From: Lachnospiraceae bacterium
Lineage (GTDB): Bacteria; Bacillota; Clostridia; Lachnospirales; Lachnospiraceae
Assembly: GCA_017399685.1 (NCBI GenBank)
Contig: JAFQBM010000014.1
Span: forward strand, 54,046 to 118,045
Direction: 5' to 3'
Length of the DNA: 64,000 nt
Shown here one piece after another: positions 52,893 through 63,120 of this stretch (its first letter is position 1; the number at the start of each line of letters is the position of its first letter). The position numbers were made by a program, and so were the translations under genes. The notes beneath the pieces were generated by a model. It saw only the letters and a program-made list of their open reading frames with translations, ran no database searches and was not told where the DNA came from.

Positions 52893-53700
52893 TAATCCAC
52901 CTCCACATTTCCTTTGAAATCAGATATTCAAACTCAGGTGTTACGGAGATTCTATTATTCATCATATGGATTTGTGATGAAAGAATATACAACGTTTCAC
53001 TCTCACTGGTCAAACATCTTAAATCATCAAATTCCCCATAAATGCTCTCTAGCACCTTATCAATGAACGCAAATCGAATTTGTCCCGACTCAATCTTATT
53101 AAACATATCATACATTACCTGCCTATTAACCTTAGGTTCATTAATGACCATTCTTTTCCAATATGCCCGATAAGAATCTAAAAAGGACACCTGTAAACCA
53201 CCATTGTATTTAAGAAGGTGATACATAATGTATGATGAAATTACCATACGCTTGTTAATACCTCTCACATTTTTAAATATCTCCAGTGCAAGTTGTGACG
53301 AATAATAAAAGATGTTCTCTGATATTTCCAAAAGTTTTCCATCTCCGTATCTTTCAGTTTCCGGAATATAATCCTCATAAAACCATGTTCCGGATTCGAA
53401 CCATGGAAGTACCTCCTCATCTTCCTCTTCACCATCGAAACTAATATTCTTATAGTATTCGTCTCTACCTATATTATGCACTTTATTCTCTTCGAAAAAT
53501 GATGTGACAACATTCTCAATTTCATCCTTAATCTCAATTCTTGAATCCAAATAACGTAGCCTTAAATGTGGACCACCTCGCCAATACTTTATAAAAAACC
53601 ACTTATCCGTCATCTTATTTAAAGTGGACTCTAAAGCAAGCATAAGTAACTCTTGTGCGTCCAAACTATGACAATAGATGTATAATGATTTCCAATTCAT
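52867..53700 (-). CDS. LanB C-terminal/TclM-type protein (elimination or [4+2] cycloaddition)
   Basis: The product is 277 residues from MNWKSLYIYCHS. The segments DKWFFIKYWRGGPHLRLRYL and YIPETERYGDGKLLEISENI with FYYSSQLALEIF are the signature of the SpaB C-terminal/thiopeptide-type domain. In thiopeptide clusters one such protein removes glutamate from glutamyl-Ser/Thr, and a second forms the central pyridine by formal [4+2] cycloaddition. With another candidate at 57872, this could be either; I lean towards the cyclase here by gene order only. Confidence 0.78.
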   Translation of the reverse strand: MNWKSLYIYCHSLDAQELLMLALESTLNKMTDKWFFIKYWRGGPHLRLRYLDSRIEIKDEIENVVTSFFEENKVHNIGRDEYYKNISFDGEEEDEEVLPWFESGTWFYEDYIPETERYGDGKLLEISENIFYYSSQLALEIFKNVRGINKRMVISSYIMYHLLKYNGGLQVSFLDSYRAYWKRMVINEPKVNRQVMYDMFNKIESGQIRFAFIDKVLESIYGEFDDLRCLTSESETLYILSSQIHMMNNRISVTPEFEYLISKEMWRWINDKMENNK

Positions 53701-53724
53701 ATCTTTCACCAAATTCTTATCCTA

Positions 53725-55050
53725 TCAGATACTCATCTTTAATGAATCATTCATAGATTTCCCAATGACCAGTAAATATCCCGGATCGAATTCTTCTCCC
53801 AGTAATTTCTCTTTTATATATAAATCATTCATATTTTTCATAGGTCTTGCTGATAAATCAGTAAGACTACAGATGTTAGAAAGTCGTTGTGCAATTTCGC
53901 CCATCTTTATATACGTATACTGATACTGTACTTCAGATTTTCGGTATAGATTACAGTTTGTACTTAAAATAACAACTAAAGAAACATTCTTTAAGTCCAC
54001 ATAATCTAATGAATCATGCGGAATATTATTTATATCTATATCCCAATAGTCTTTAATATAAACACCATTATTTTTAACCACATAAACTGAAATATTGCTA
54101 TCATTTACTATAATATGAGCACAGATTTTATCGTCCATTGTCTGAAGTAAATCGCTTATGCTGTAAACCAAATCATCAATAAGTTGCTGTTTGCACTTAT
54201 ACGGAAAGAACGAATATCCCTGTGCTGATTGAGAGCTAGTGCGTTTCCACAAATCCTTTACATAAACTTTAGTATTATATCCAATGCCATCTTCAAAGTT
54301 TTCACATAGTGATTCTTGACTATTTAACACTTTATCAATAAATTCATCTATCAATCCACCTGCAGAATTTCCTGTATATTCGTTCGAAAAAAATAATATA
54401 CCCGTTTTCTCTGTACTCCACTGAACAGCATCAATGTTTATAAAAACGCTCGATATATCTAACTTTAATAAAGGGACAATCTGATATGGCTTGGATAATA
54501 AACCAAGATTATTATTTGAATATCCATTATAATCTACATTCAGACTAAGTCTTTCTTCTTCAAAAAAGCATTTGATATTTTCCAAAAAATGACCTGCATC
54601 CAAAAGAGAAAGAATATAACCAAAATCTCCATATTTAGCCCCCAGTCGTCCCCTGTTACTAAGGATATGAAAGTATGCCACAAACCTTCTTTCTTCCACT
54701 TTCTCTTCATGAAGAAATATCCATTCATCACTCTTTAAGTCATATATGTAGTATTTTCTTGTGTTGTCTCCAGAAATCTCCAACACTAACTCATTGCTAT
54801 TAAACCCTCTAGCTGATGCATATGAAGTGTGATAAAGATAAGGATTCTCTGGCTCTATATAAGAATACGCAATAACACTCTTTATCATTTTCTGAAATAG
54901 CACTTCATTATCAGGAATCTTAGTCCCAATATATTCTGGAAGAAGTCTCACATATTCAAAAGGAAGCTTTTCTTCACCAAATCTCTCGTATCTTCCAAAT
55001 AGATATCTCTCTGCAACATCATGATTAAGGGAATGGGTGTGCTCTGTCAT
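53725..55050 (-). CDS. SagB-like dehydrogenase 1, divergent
   Basis: The product is 441 residues from MTEHTHSLNHDVAERYLFG, with AAGGAG nine bases upstream. It overlaps the YcaO gene by 26 bases. N-terminal leader-like HTHSLNHD is typical of SagB proteins, then YHTSYASARGFNSNELVLEI and the nitroreductase helix SLLDAGHFLENIKCFF. The canonical RPYPSAG loop is altered to TSYASARG, so FMN use may differ. The second half (190-441) is a further, weaker nitroreductase-like unit. Probably acts with YcaO 1. Confidence 0.65.
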   Translation of the reverse strand: MTEHTHSLNHDVAERYLFGRYERFGEEKLPFEYVRLLPEYIGTKIPDNEVLFQKMIKSVIAYSYIEPENPYLYHTSYASARGFNSNELVLEISGDNTRKYYIYDLKSDEWIFLHEEKVEERRFVAYFHILSNRGRLGAKYGDFGYILSLLDAGHFLENIKCFFEEERLSLNVDYNGYSNNNLGLLSKPYQIVPLLKLDISSVFINIDAVQWSTEKTGILFFSNEYTGNSAGGLIDEFIDKVLNSQESLCENFEDGIGYNTKVYVKDLWKRTSSQSAQGYSFFPYKCKQQLIDDLVYSISDLLQTMDDKICAHIIVNDSNISVYVVKNNGVYIKDYWDIDINNIPHDSLDYVDLKNVSLVVILSTNCNLYRKSEVQYQYTYIKMGEIAQRLSNICSLTDLSARPMKNMNDLYIKEKLLGEEFDPGYLLVIGKSMNDSLKMSI

Positions 55051-56665
55051 CAATCTCATCTCCTTTTCGCAAACAACGTTGGTTATATTTGGAATGTTCT
55101 ATTGCCTTCTGGATACGCTCACGATTGATTCTTTGGCATTCGTATCCAAATGTCATAGGTAGCATACCAGATACAATTATCTTTGCCACATAAAATCCGT
55201 ATTTATAAGACTGCTTAGTTGTTAAATCTGCAAAAAATATAGGTCCGAGTCCAGTAAGCTTATTTACACACAAATATTCAAGTAAAGCTTTAGCATTATC
55301 TATCTCACTAGGAACATGAAATTTCTCTGAACCATATAATTCATCTACTGTCTTAATCTCATTGTCAAAGAGGAACTCATAATTTTTGATATACTCTCTT
55401 GAAGCTGCATGGTTTACATGATCAAACATCTCAACAATGTCATTGTCAGAATAATACATTTTCTGTCCTATTCTGGGATTGGTCTCGTAAATTCTATGTC
55501 CCACTATGCATTCATTCACTGCTGCATTAATGGCAATATTGTAATCTACGTGGCTAGCAGTACTGATATAAGTAGCCACTTTCCCTTTAAAATCAACGGC
55601 CAAACAAAGAATGCTGGGAATAGAAATATCAAAAGTCATATCAAACAGGTATATTTTCTTGTTTTCTGTCTCAAATCTGACTATTTTTTCTCTCACATTA
55701 TCCTGCACAGAGCTAAAATCAATTCTATACAACCTAGCCTGCTTGTACCAAAAATTCAAGAATGCATCTCTTTCAACTAATTCAAATAATGCAAACAATT
55801 TAGCCTCATATATAGAACTTCCCAAGGCTACACCATTTGAAGATTCAAATACAAATTTGGGTTCGTTTTGAATAGCCATATCAAAGAACTGTAGTGGAAT
55901 CCATGCCTGTTCTTTTTTTAGAAATTCTTCCACCTTAAGCCATTTATACTCTCGATTATATTCAAATCTATGTCCACGATTTTTAAATTCATCACTGTAA
56001 AATAATAGAGTTTCAGGATCCACAAAGTTTCTGTTTCCTCTATTCTCGTATGATGCAATAACTATATCTCCTTCCACCCCATACATTGCCATTCGTTCTA
56101 TAAGTTCTAGAATTGCACTTTTTTCTGCACTTTCAAAATTTTTTTCTCTTCCGTACGAGAAATTCAATTCACCATTATGATGAAATTCGCAACCAACAAC
56201 AGAAATATCGGCAGACATTAAGTCTTTGTAAATATTTGTAACGATCCCATATTTCTCATTAAAATTTTCTTTTTTGTATTGAGAAATATCTACCGAATCA
56301 TTTATTCTCAATGAACTATTTACATACGGTGGATTATAACTTAAATACTTCGTTGACTCCTTATCTATTGTTGGAATAGTATCGATATACGTAGTGTATT
56401 GCTTTACTGAAAAATCACTATACATCAATTCACAAAAGGTGTACTCATTATCTTCTCCGCACAATTCCAAGTATGATGACAAAATGTTTTCTGTTACAAA
56501 ATCAGCCGATTCACATTCCAACTCCTCTTGAAAATCAATATCTATTCCTTTATTAGTCAAAAGACGTTTCTTTAAAATATCTTTAACATCTTCGCAATCA
56601 GATTTTCTTAGAATAATGCATCTATCAAAAGCATAGAGCATTTTTCGATTAATCATCTCTAACAT
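55025..56665 (-). CDS. YcaO-domain cyclodehydratase 1 (TOMM D-type)
   Basis: The product is 546 residues. FESAEKSAILELIERMAMYG, then GSSIYEAKLFALFELVERDA, FLNFWY and NIAINAAVNECIVGH give the ATP/Mg Glu/Gln pattern of YcaO. The chain ends RAHPFP, the C-terminal Pro-rich motif needed for activity in azoline-forming YcaO enzymes. It makes thiazolines/oxazolines from Cys/Ser/Thr in the precursor. The N-terminal 120 residues may be a docking domain. It starts within five bases of the previous stop. Confidence 0.9.
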   Translation of the reverse strand: MLEMINRKMLYAFDRCIILRKSDCEDVKDILKKRLLTNKGIDIDFQEELECESADFVTENILSSYLELCGEDNEYTFCELMYSDFSVKQYTTYIDTIPTIDKESTKYLSYNPPYVNSSLRINDSVDISQYKKENFNEKYGIVTNIYKDLMSADISVVGCEFHHNGELNFSYGREKNFESAEKSAILELIERMAMYGVEGDIVIASYENRGNRNFVDPETLLFYSDEFKNRGHRFEYNREYKWLKVEEFLKKEQAWIPLQFFDMAIQNEPKFVFESSNGVALGSSIYEAKLFALFELVERDAFLNFWYKQARLYRIDFSSVQDNVREKIVRFETENKKIYLFDMTFDISIPSILCLAVDFKGKVATYISTASHVDYNIAINAAVNECIVGHRIYETNPRIGQKMYYSDNDIVEMFDHVNHAASREYIKNYEFLFDNEIKTVDELYGSEKFHVPSEIDNAKALLEYLCVNKLTGLGPIFFADLTTKQSYKYGFYVAKIIVSGMLPMTFGYECQRINRERIQKAIEHSKYNQRCLRKGDEIDDRAHPFP

Positions 56666-56669
56666 ATAC

Positions 56670-57851
56670 TTAATCCACCCTATAAATCAACACACCAATT
56701 TTGTTCCAAAGTTCGTTAACAGCAAAAACTTCCAACTGCTTAGAAGACTCTTTTATCTTAACCATCGCATCATATCCAAAAAGAACCTCAACATTTACAC
56801 CATGTTTTTCAAATAATCTACGAACACACTCCGCTACGCTGTCTCTTGCCGCATCCAAGAGAATTTTATTTTTAGCAACAACCTCAACAATTATCTCTCC
56901 ATCTTTTGCTATACTTTTTACCAGATTATCATTATCATCAGTTGTAAACTCATAAGTAAACTCAATATCCAACAAATCCTTGGATTTAATAATAAATCTG
57001 TTAACAGCTTCTGCAGATGTTATTATAGGATCCACCTCAATGCACTCTGTTTTCATCGTCTGAAAACCTTCTCTGTCCAATGAAAAACCGTAGAAAGGCC
57101 TATTCTTTATCTCATAAGCAGCATTAATGGAATAGGTATTATACATTCGGCTGTTTACTGAAAGCAAATCCATAATCAATAACACACAATAATTGCTTAT
57201 GAGTGCTACATATCGACTTGTAAATCCCTGTGATTTCTCGCTCGTTACCATGAAGCGATTAAGCATCTTACCAATCAACTCTGGCACATCAGTAGAAAAA
57301 ATTCTGCATTCCTGCTTACTGTTTAGAGCTATGATAATATAGTGGCTTCCACTCTCGTTCACTATTTCGCTCATAACGGTTTCATTAGAAACAGAGCCAT
57401 CTGTTAATACAATCTTTATAACCCTATTTTTCTTATTCGTCGTTTCAAAGCTAAAATATTCTTTAATCCGTTGCTTTAATCCGCTCATATCTACTTCTGC
57501 ATTACTTGTAAAACAATAAACCTTGAAGTCACATTGTGATAATTCATTTTCAATGTTATTAAAGTCTTTGTAGTTTTTAATCAAATAGTGATGCACCTTT
57601 GAATCTGGATAGTCAATTTCTGAATAACCTAGCACTTCAATTTGCAATAACAGTCTCACAATTGGCGAATTCAGTTCATATTTAACAGAAGAATTAACAT
57701 TCCTCGGCTCTTTAAAATATGAAATACAATCAAGAAGTTCCTCGTAGGTAAAAATCCCCTTTTTGATTCGGTATTCTTTGTTACGCACACGAATTAGACT
57801 AGCCGTCTTTTCATCTTTCAAAAAACTATTGTACCTATACATTAAATACAT
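56670..57851 (-). CDS. Putative E1-like/RRE partner of YcaO 1
   Basis: The product is 393 residues that I recognise only by position and layout. Residues 1-95 (strands, then helices: SLIRVRNKEYRIKKGIFTYE) look like a precursor-recognition (RRE-type) winged fold. A middle alpha/beta part (KVYCFTSNAEVDMSGLKQRI) and a C-terminal helical region follow. Azoline-forming YcaO enzymes usually need a ThiF/E1-like or Ocin-ThiF-like partner encoded next to them. No zinc-site cysteine pairs are seen. It could instead be an unrelated maturation factor. Confidence 0.5.
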   Translation of the reverse strand: MYLMYRYNSFLKDEKTASLIRVRNKEYRIKKGIFTYEELLDCISYFKEPRNVNSSVKYELNSPIVRLLLQIEVLGYSEIDYPDSKVHHYLIKNYKDFNNIENELSQCDFKVYCFTSNAEVDMSGLKQRIKEYFSFETTNKKNRVIKIVLTDGSVSNETVMSEIVNESGSHYIIIALNSKQECRIFSTDVPELIGKMLNRFMVTSEKSQGFTSRYVALISNYCVLLIMDLLSVNSRMYNTYSINAAYEIKNRPFYGFSLDREGFQTMKTECIEVDPIITSAEAVNRFIIKSKDLLDIEFTYEFTTDDNDNLVKSIAKDGEIIVEVVAKNKILLDAARDSVAECVRRLFEKHGVNVEVLFGYDAMVKIKESSKQLEVFAVNELWNKIGVLIYRVD

Positions 57852-57871
57852 TTTTACTTTTATCCTCTTTT

Positions 57872-58912
57872 TTATTTTTCTAATGCACTAACTAAAAAAT
57901 AACTTGCTTCTACTCTTTTTCTTGAACTCAATCCCATTGCTGGTAACAAAAGATAAACAAAATTCACTAGCATTCTATAAGCCTGAAATTCATCTTGCTC
58001 AAAAAAACTTCTATTCTTGTTAGAAAAAACTTTATTATGAAAATCACTTAATTTTCTAAATTTCATATGTTGAATCCACAACTTAATCTTGTTTTTTTTA
58101 GCATTCTCAGAAGTCAACTCCTCCTGCAAAAGCCTATCATATAAATGTGTAAATAAATCCTCCCACAATCTTATCAGTTCAATCATCTCTTTATAAAGCA
58201 TACCTGAATCCCATGAGACCTTCTGTCCCTCCAAGCAATTTATCATTTCTTTTAGAACATTTTCTAATTCCTCATATTTCTTTTTGAATATTACCTTGTA
58301 TTGGTACATATCCTTGTGCTTATAATTTAAAAAACCCAACAGATGTGATTTAAAAGAAAGATATCCTCTTCCTATTCCTGTTTTATCTAATTGCTTAGAC
58401 GCACAATAGAACATCCCAAATAAAAGTAATAATTGGTGTTCTTCTTCCTTGCAATACAGATACTTTATACTTCTTTCAAGCAAATGCTGACATGCAAAAA
58501 AATATTCTGTATATATTTCTTTGTCACCTGTATGATTGTATTCTCCATATCTTTCAATGGTATCAATTTTCATATAGTCAATAGCCAGATTATCAATATT
58601 CCTGCGAACCTTATAGCCGTTTACCTTTCTTATATTCCTTTGATTGTTTACATAAAAAATATTTTCTTGTATATCTGCTTCGTCCAAACTTTCAACAAAT
58701 TGGTCAAACAATTGCTGTAACTTAGAATAAATATATGTCATTCTCTCTTCCGTTGTCTTTATAAATAAGTCGATAACCGGAATAACACTTATTCCTCTGG
58801 TAAAGTAATAGTTCTCTTGAACTACTACTTCCAAAAATGGAATCAACTTATTTGTAACAAATTCGTTTTTTGCTTTACTCGAAATATTTACTCCCATTTT
58901 TATGTGATACAT
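57872..58912 (-). CDS. LanB C-terminal-like protein (candidate TclL/TbtC-type elimination enzyme)
   Basis: The product is 346 residues from MYHIKMG, with GAGGAG ten bases upstream. ISVIPVIDLFIKTTEERMTY corresponds to the GPH-L-R-L-R strand of the SpaB C-terminal family, and IERYGEYNHTGDKEIYTEYF followed by ACQHLLERSI to its E-x-RYG and F-x-x-SS region, though divergent. It follows the dehydratase gene directly. In split class I-type dehydratases, the second chain removes glutamate to leave Dha/Dhb; this position and size fit. Confidence 0.62.
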   Translation of the reverse strand: MYHIKMGVNISSKAKNEFVTNKLIPFLEVVVQENYYFTRGISVIPVIDLFIKTTEERMTYIYSKLQQLFDQFVESLDEADIQENIFYVNNQRNIRKVNGYKVRRNIDNLAIDYMKIDTIERYGEYNHTGDKEIYTEYFFACQHLLERSIKYLYCKEEEHQLLLLFGMFYCASKQLDKTGIGRGYLSFKSHLLGFLNYKHKDMYQYKVIFKKKYEELENVLKEMINCLEGQKVSWDSGMLYKEMIELIRLWEDLFTHLYDRLLQEELTSENAKKNKIKLWIQHMKFRKLSDFHNKVFSNKNRSFFEQDEFQAYRMLVNFVYLLLPAMGLSSRKRVEASYFLVSALEK

Positions 58913-58933
58913 ACTCAACCTGCTCCTCACAAT

Positions 58934-61402
58934 CTACACCATAAACTCTGTCATATATTCGTCAGCATCAAATGCAACTGGTAAAGCCTCCGTAACAATA
59001 ACCCACTCACTAATGTTGACTGTATTAACAAACACTTTTAACAACACTATATTCTCAATGTCAAAATACTGAGGTTTATTAAACTCTACAGATATACTTC
59101 TGACAAATAGTTCTTTGTATTCCTTCTTTCTACCCTGATAATAAAATTTGGTAGGCATATTATTTTTCATCAAAAATTTTAGTACCTGTTCAAATAAACA
59201 CTCATTATTATTCTGTTTAAAATCCAACATTTGGCTATGGAATAACCAATGTTTTCTTTCTAATACAATATTCATCAGACTAATTCTAGGACTTACATTA
59301 ACCCTGTCAGTTGTTAAATCTTTCAGAAATACTGCTGAAACATCCGACGCATGACTTATATTAGAGAATAGACAGGAATAGAATGTTATGATTCCTGGAT
59401 ATAACACTCTCATAAGACTGGTGCTCACTACAGGTTTATACTTTTTCTCATCTTTACACAAATAAAATTCACCTTTTTGATATGTCAATTCCGTATCATA
59501 GATATTACAGACTTTCTTATACTTCTTATCAACCTCATGATTTCTTGTCATATCAAAAACAATCCTATTATCAAAAATGGGATGATAAGAATTAGCGTTA
59601 AAACCAAAAGTTTCATATATCTCAGCTATCTCAATGTCATCTTCTTTATAGAATTCATTAATAGTATCTCTATAATTTTCAATAATATCTGTATATCTTA
59701 AGAATCTGTTATAGAAACTCATATAACCAGGGTATATCTTATTTATGACAATATCTTTGTTTTCAAACTCGTAAAATACGCTGTAAGAGGCATTTTTATC
59801 TTTTAACTCTTCAGGTATCTGAGTTATCAAAGAATTAAGAAAATCCTCATCAAGACATACTTCATCATTCGAAACTGCCCCACGAAGTTTGTCTACAAAC
59901 TGAAATTTCAGTTCATCCAGTTTCTTAATCACAAAAGATTCACTGTCAATAGTTTCCCACGGATATATCCAAAAGTTACTGTATTTCATATTTGCATTTG
60001 CAACAATTTGGAACAGAAATGGATCACTAATAGCTACATTAGTTCTTCCATATCGCCTCTCCAGTTGCATCTTCACTTCTTGTTGTATACGGGTATTAAC
60101 ATCAAAAATCGGAAACAGCCTCATAAGTTTAGACATACTCTTCTGAATCTCATCTGAGAACGAATGCATTTCATTCTTCACAATAACATTGTCTTTATAT
60201 ATAAATTCCCTGTTATTAAACTGTTCTTCCAATCCAACCTTTTGACAGGCAATTTTTTCAAGTTCAATGACTTTCTTCTCCAATTCAAAGTCATAATTCT
60301 CATTGATGTTTTTCATCAACAACCTAATTTCTTCAAATATACCTATAATTTCACTAACTAATCCATCATCAGTGTTTCTAATTTCATATAATTTTTCTAT
60401 GAAATTACGCAATACATCTCCTTCATCAGAAAAGTAAGAATCTATTCTAAATAAACCTATCTCAACAAACTTTCTAACAATTTTTCTCGTCTGTTCTTCA
60501 TCAAATTGCAGTTCATTTTTAACATCATTGAATTTCCAGACATTTTTTTCTTTCTTGTTAATGATCGCACTAAAGAATGGATTATTTTTAACCTTTACAT
60601 TACAATCACGAGATTTGAACAATTTGTGATTCTGTGCATTATCTCTCTGTCCAAAAATATTAATCTCTTCGTTAACCAAATAAAAATTAGGATTCAGCTT
60701 GAAGGTTATCTTTTGAATATAGTCATCAAGTAAAACTATTTTGTCATAAAGCATAAAAAGAAGAACAAAATTCAGCGAGATATTATTCTTTTTTAATTCA
60801 TATTTGACAAACTCACCATTTCCTCTTACCGACACTCTATTAAGCCACCCCATAGGACTCGTCTTTGTAAAGGCATGTGATACAATTCTCGAAAGTACCA
60901 GTTCCAGTTTTTTTGTCTCTGTATTATCTTTGAAATTCTCGCTTAAATACCACCTCATTTTTTCGTAAATCTTTGGATTTACAGCTGAAATCGAGTGATA
61001 GATATCTGAACAGTTTTGAACTGCCTCCCTAAGAAGTCTTCTTGAATTAGAATAATCATTCTCAAGCAAAACTAAAAATTCCTCTTTCCGTTTAAGATGC
61101 TCCTTGCAAGAAGCATTAAACCGAACCAACATTTCATTAATTTCATCACATTCTGTTATATATGAAGCATAATCATATGTAAGATTCAATTTTTTTAAAC
61201 AGTCCAACACCTTTCGCCTATGACTATCTCTAATCTGTATTTTATTACTAATCTGAGAATATATTTCATTCGCAAAATTCTTCAGGAACTCTTCATCCAT
61301 ACTCATTTCCTGAAAAAATGTTTTTTTATCATAATTTATCTTAGATATAAAATCGTGATTATGTAATTTTTCTCTACTAATTGTTAATAAATGAATCTTC
61401 AT
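58934..61402 (-). CDS. LanB-type tRNA-glutamyl-dependent dehydratase, N-terminal chain
   Basis: The product is 822 residues from MKIHLLTISREK; the ATG overlaps the permease stop (ATGA). Segments RRLLREAVQNCSDIYHSISA, VLSRIVSHAFTKTSPMGWLN and late VSPRISLMNIVLERKHWLF follow the lantibiotic dehydratase N-terminal family. This chain glutamylates Ser/Thr of the precursor using Glu-tRNA; elimination is by a separate chain, as in thiopeptide systems (TclK, TbtB). Length fits a split N-terminal chain. Confidence 0.85.
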   Translation of the reverse strand: MKIHLLTISREKLHNHDFISKINYDKKTFFQEMSMDEEFLKNFANEIYSQISNKIQIRDSHRRKVLDCLKKLNLTYDYASYITECDEINEMLVRFNASCKEHLKRKEEFLVLLENDYSNSRRLLREAVQNCSDIYHSISAVNPKIYEKMRWYLSENFKDNTETKKLELVLSRIVSHAFTKTSPMGWLNRVSVRGNGEFVKYELKKNNISLNFVLLFMLYDKIVLLDDYIQKITFKLNPNFYLVNEEINIFGQRDNAQNHKLFKSRDCNVKVKNNPFFSAIINKKEKNVWKFNDVKNELQFDEEQTRKIVRKFVEIGLFRIDSYFSDEGDVLRNFIEKLYEIRNTDDGLVSEIIGIFEEIRLLMKNINENYDFELEKKVIELEKIACQKVGLEEQFNNREFIYKDNVIVKNEMHSFSDEIQKSMSKLMRLFPIFDVNTRIQQEVKMQLERRYGRTNVAISDPFLFQIVANANMKYSNFWIYPWETIDSESFVIKKLDELKFQFVDKLRGAVSNDEVCLDEDFLNSLITQIPEELKDKNASYSVFYEFENKDIVINKIYPGYMSFYNRFLRYTDIIENYRDTINEFYKEDDIEIAEIYETFGFNANSYHPIFDNRIVFDMTRNHEVDKKYKKVCNIYDTELTYQKGEFYLCKDEKKYKPVVSTSLMRVLYPGIITFYSCLFSNISHASDVSAVFLKDLTTDRVNVSPRISLMNIVLERKHWLFHSQMLDFKQNNNECLFEQVLKFLMKNNMPTKFYYQGRKKEYKELFVRSISVEFNKPQYFDIENIVLLKVFVNTVNISEWVIVTEALPVAFDADEYMTEFMV

Positions 61403-62151
61403 CTTTTTTTCTTCCAATTAAAAACCACAGCAACTACCATTAGTACAAACAATACTACCAAAAATCCCATTGATACCCAAAAACCTTTGACATCCATGTT
61501 GTATCTACTTGTATCCCAAGCCACTCGCAAGACATTAGTCATATGGTACAATGGATTGAATTTAGACAACTTTTGAAAAATGTCCGGCATAACACTTAAC
61601 GGAATAGTTGTATCACTCAAAATAAACATTGGCATAAACAAAGCCATCATTACAGCAGAATAAGTATTCAACTTATTTGCCAACATACCAGCTCCAAAAC
61701 CCAGACACAAAGAATAAATAATGGTAATAATATATGAGATCGTATAAAAAACAGGATTAGGAAATTCCACATGAAATTTGAATGCTGCAATCAGCAGAAT
61801 TAATACAAATCCCAACAAAGCGAGCAAAAATGCCTTAAATACAACCACTGCCATTATTCTGCCAAGACTGATGGGGGTAACAGCCAAGCGCTTATAAATT
61901 CCTTTTTCCTTATCTCCCACAACCTGATTTCCAATATTATAGACCGAAGATGCAAAAAGAATAATTACCGAAAAGCCTGGAATGTAATTAGCAAAATAAC
62001 TCATCCCTCCAAAATCCGCATTTCCGTACATCATTCCAAAAAAAACAAAACTAAATACAGGCATAAGCAAACTAAACAACAAATACATCGGTTGCCTTAA
62101 ATATACCTTAATCTCTATCTTTAACTGCTCAACCAACATTCTCTCTATCAT
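61399..62151 (-). CDS. ABC-2 type transporter permease
   Basis: The product is 250 residues with six hydrophobic segments and the family motif QVVGDKEKGIYKRLAVTPIS after the second. It overlaps the ATPase gene by 23 bases. AGGAGG lies only two bases before the first ATG, so the true start may be the ATG four codons in. With the ATPase it probably exports the modified peptide and gives self-protection. Confidence 0.9.
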   Translation of the reverse strand: MIERMLVEQLKIEIKVYLRQPMYLLFSLLMPVFSFVFFGMMYGNADFGGMSYFANYIPGFSVIILFASSVYNIGNQVVGDKEKGIYKRLAVTPISLGRIMAVVVFKAFLLALLGFVLILLIAAFKFHVEFPNPVFYTISYIITIIYSLCLGFGAGMLANKLNTYSAVMMALFMPMFILSDTTIPLSVMPDIFQKLSKFNPLYHMTNVLRVAWDTSRYNMDVKGFWVSMGFLVVLFVLMVVAVVFNWKKKR

Positions 62152-62836
62152 AACCTCCTGATATATTTAAATACACTTCGGACAAATCATCGTTCCCTTG
62201 TTGCTTTAGGAATTCATCAATATCACCAGCGTATAACAATTCTCCATTCTTCAAATAAATAAGTTTGTCACAATACTTCTGCACTTCCTCCATATAGTGT
62301 GATGAAAGAAACAACAAAGTGTCTTTGCACAACACTTCAAGTGCTTTCCACAAATCATGTCTTGCCATAGGGTCTAAACCTGTTGTCGGCTCATCTAAAA
62401 ATACAACTTTAGGCTTATTAATAAAAGCAAGTGCAAGATTTACCTTCTGTTTCATACCTCCCGAAAGCTTATCGTAATACTTATTTTTGTAATCTGTGAT
62501 TTTGAGTAAATCCATTAAGTAACCCAAATCATAAGTCTCCTTATAATAACTTTGGAACAATTTCAACAACTCTATAACCTTCATATTACTATAAAATGCA
62601 TTAGTCTGAAGAATAACTCCAATTTTTTCTTTCATCTTGTTTACATTAAATTCTTTTATATAATCAACCTCACCAGATGTAGGTTTCTGTATTCCCATCA
62701 TAATTTCCAATAAAGTGGTCTTGCCACTCCCGTTATGCCCAATAACGCCTACGAATGACGGTGCCACAAACTCAAATGATATTCCTTTTAATGCTTCTAC
62801 ATCATCAAATTTCTTTTTGATATCTTTTGCTATCAT
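62129..62836 (-). CDS. ABC transporter ATP-binding protein
   Basis: The product is 235 residues from MIAKDIKKKFDDVEALKGIS, with AGGAG seven bases upstream. Walker A is GHNGSGKTT, signature KLSGGMKQKVNLAL, Walker B PKVVFLDEPTTGLDPMARH and switch LLFLSSHYMEEVQ. It partners the ABC-2 permease. First gene after the precursor's hairpin. Confidence 0.94.
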   Translation of the reverse strand: MIAKDIKKKFDDVEALKGISFEFVAPSFVGVIGHNGSGKTTLLEIMMGIQKPTSGEVDYIKEFNVNKMKEKIGVILQTNAFYSNMKVIELLKLFQSYYKETYDLGYLMDLLKITDYKNKYYDKLSGGMKQKVNLALAFINKPKVVFLDEPTTGLDPMARHDLWKALEVLCKDTLLFLSSHYMEEVQKYCDKLIYLKNGELLYAGDIDEFLKQQGNDDLSEVYLNISGGYDRENVG

Positions 62837-62889
62837 TTCACCTCTCCTTTTTGATAACATCTTAAATCCATTAGTTATAACAAAAATAG

Positions 62890-62921
62890 GATAGGAAACT
62901 GCATTGTTGCAATTTCCTATC
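62890..62921 (-). terminator. Hairpin between precursor gene and the biosynthetic genes
   Basis: GATAGGAAA pairs with TTTCCTATC (9 bp) with an inner TGCA/TGCA, followed on the minus strand by CTATTTTTG. A leaky terminator here would give more precursor mRNA than enzyme mRNA, common in RiPP operons. Confidence 0.6.
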
Positions 62922-63120
62922 AGAGTATATTATAAGTTTTCTCTCTTAAAATTATTGTAACCAATTAGGCATCACCCCATTTAATTCAAAATATAGTTAG
63001 GATTCAAGCCCTCTTTAACAATTACTTTTAATTAAAATTCCTTATTTCTAAATCAATACACTAAAACATTGCTAAGGAAATTATCCTCAAGCCAATTTAC
63101 TCAATATGTAATACCAGCAA

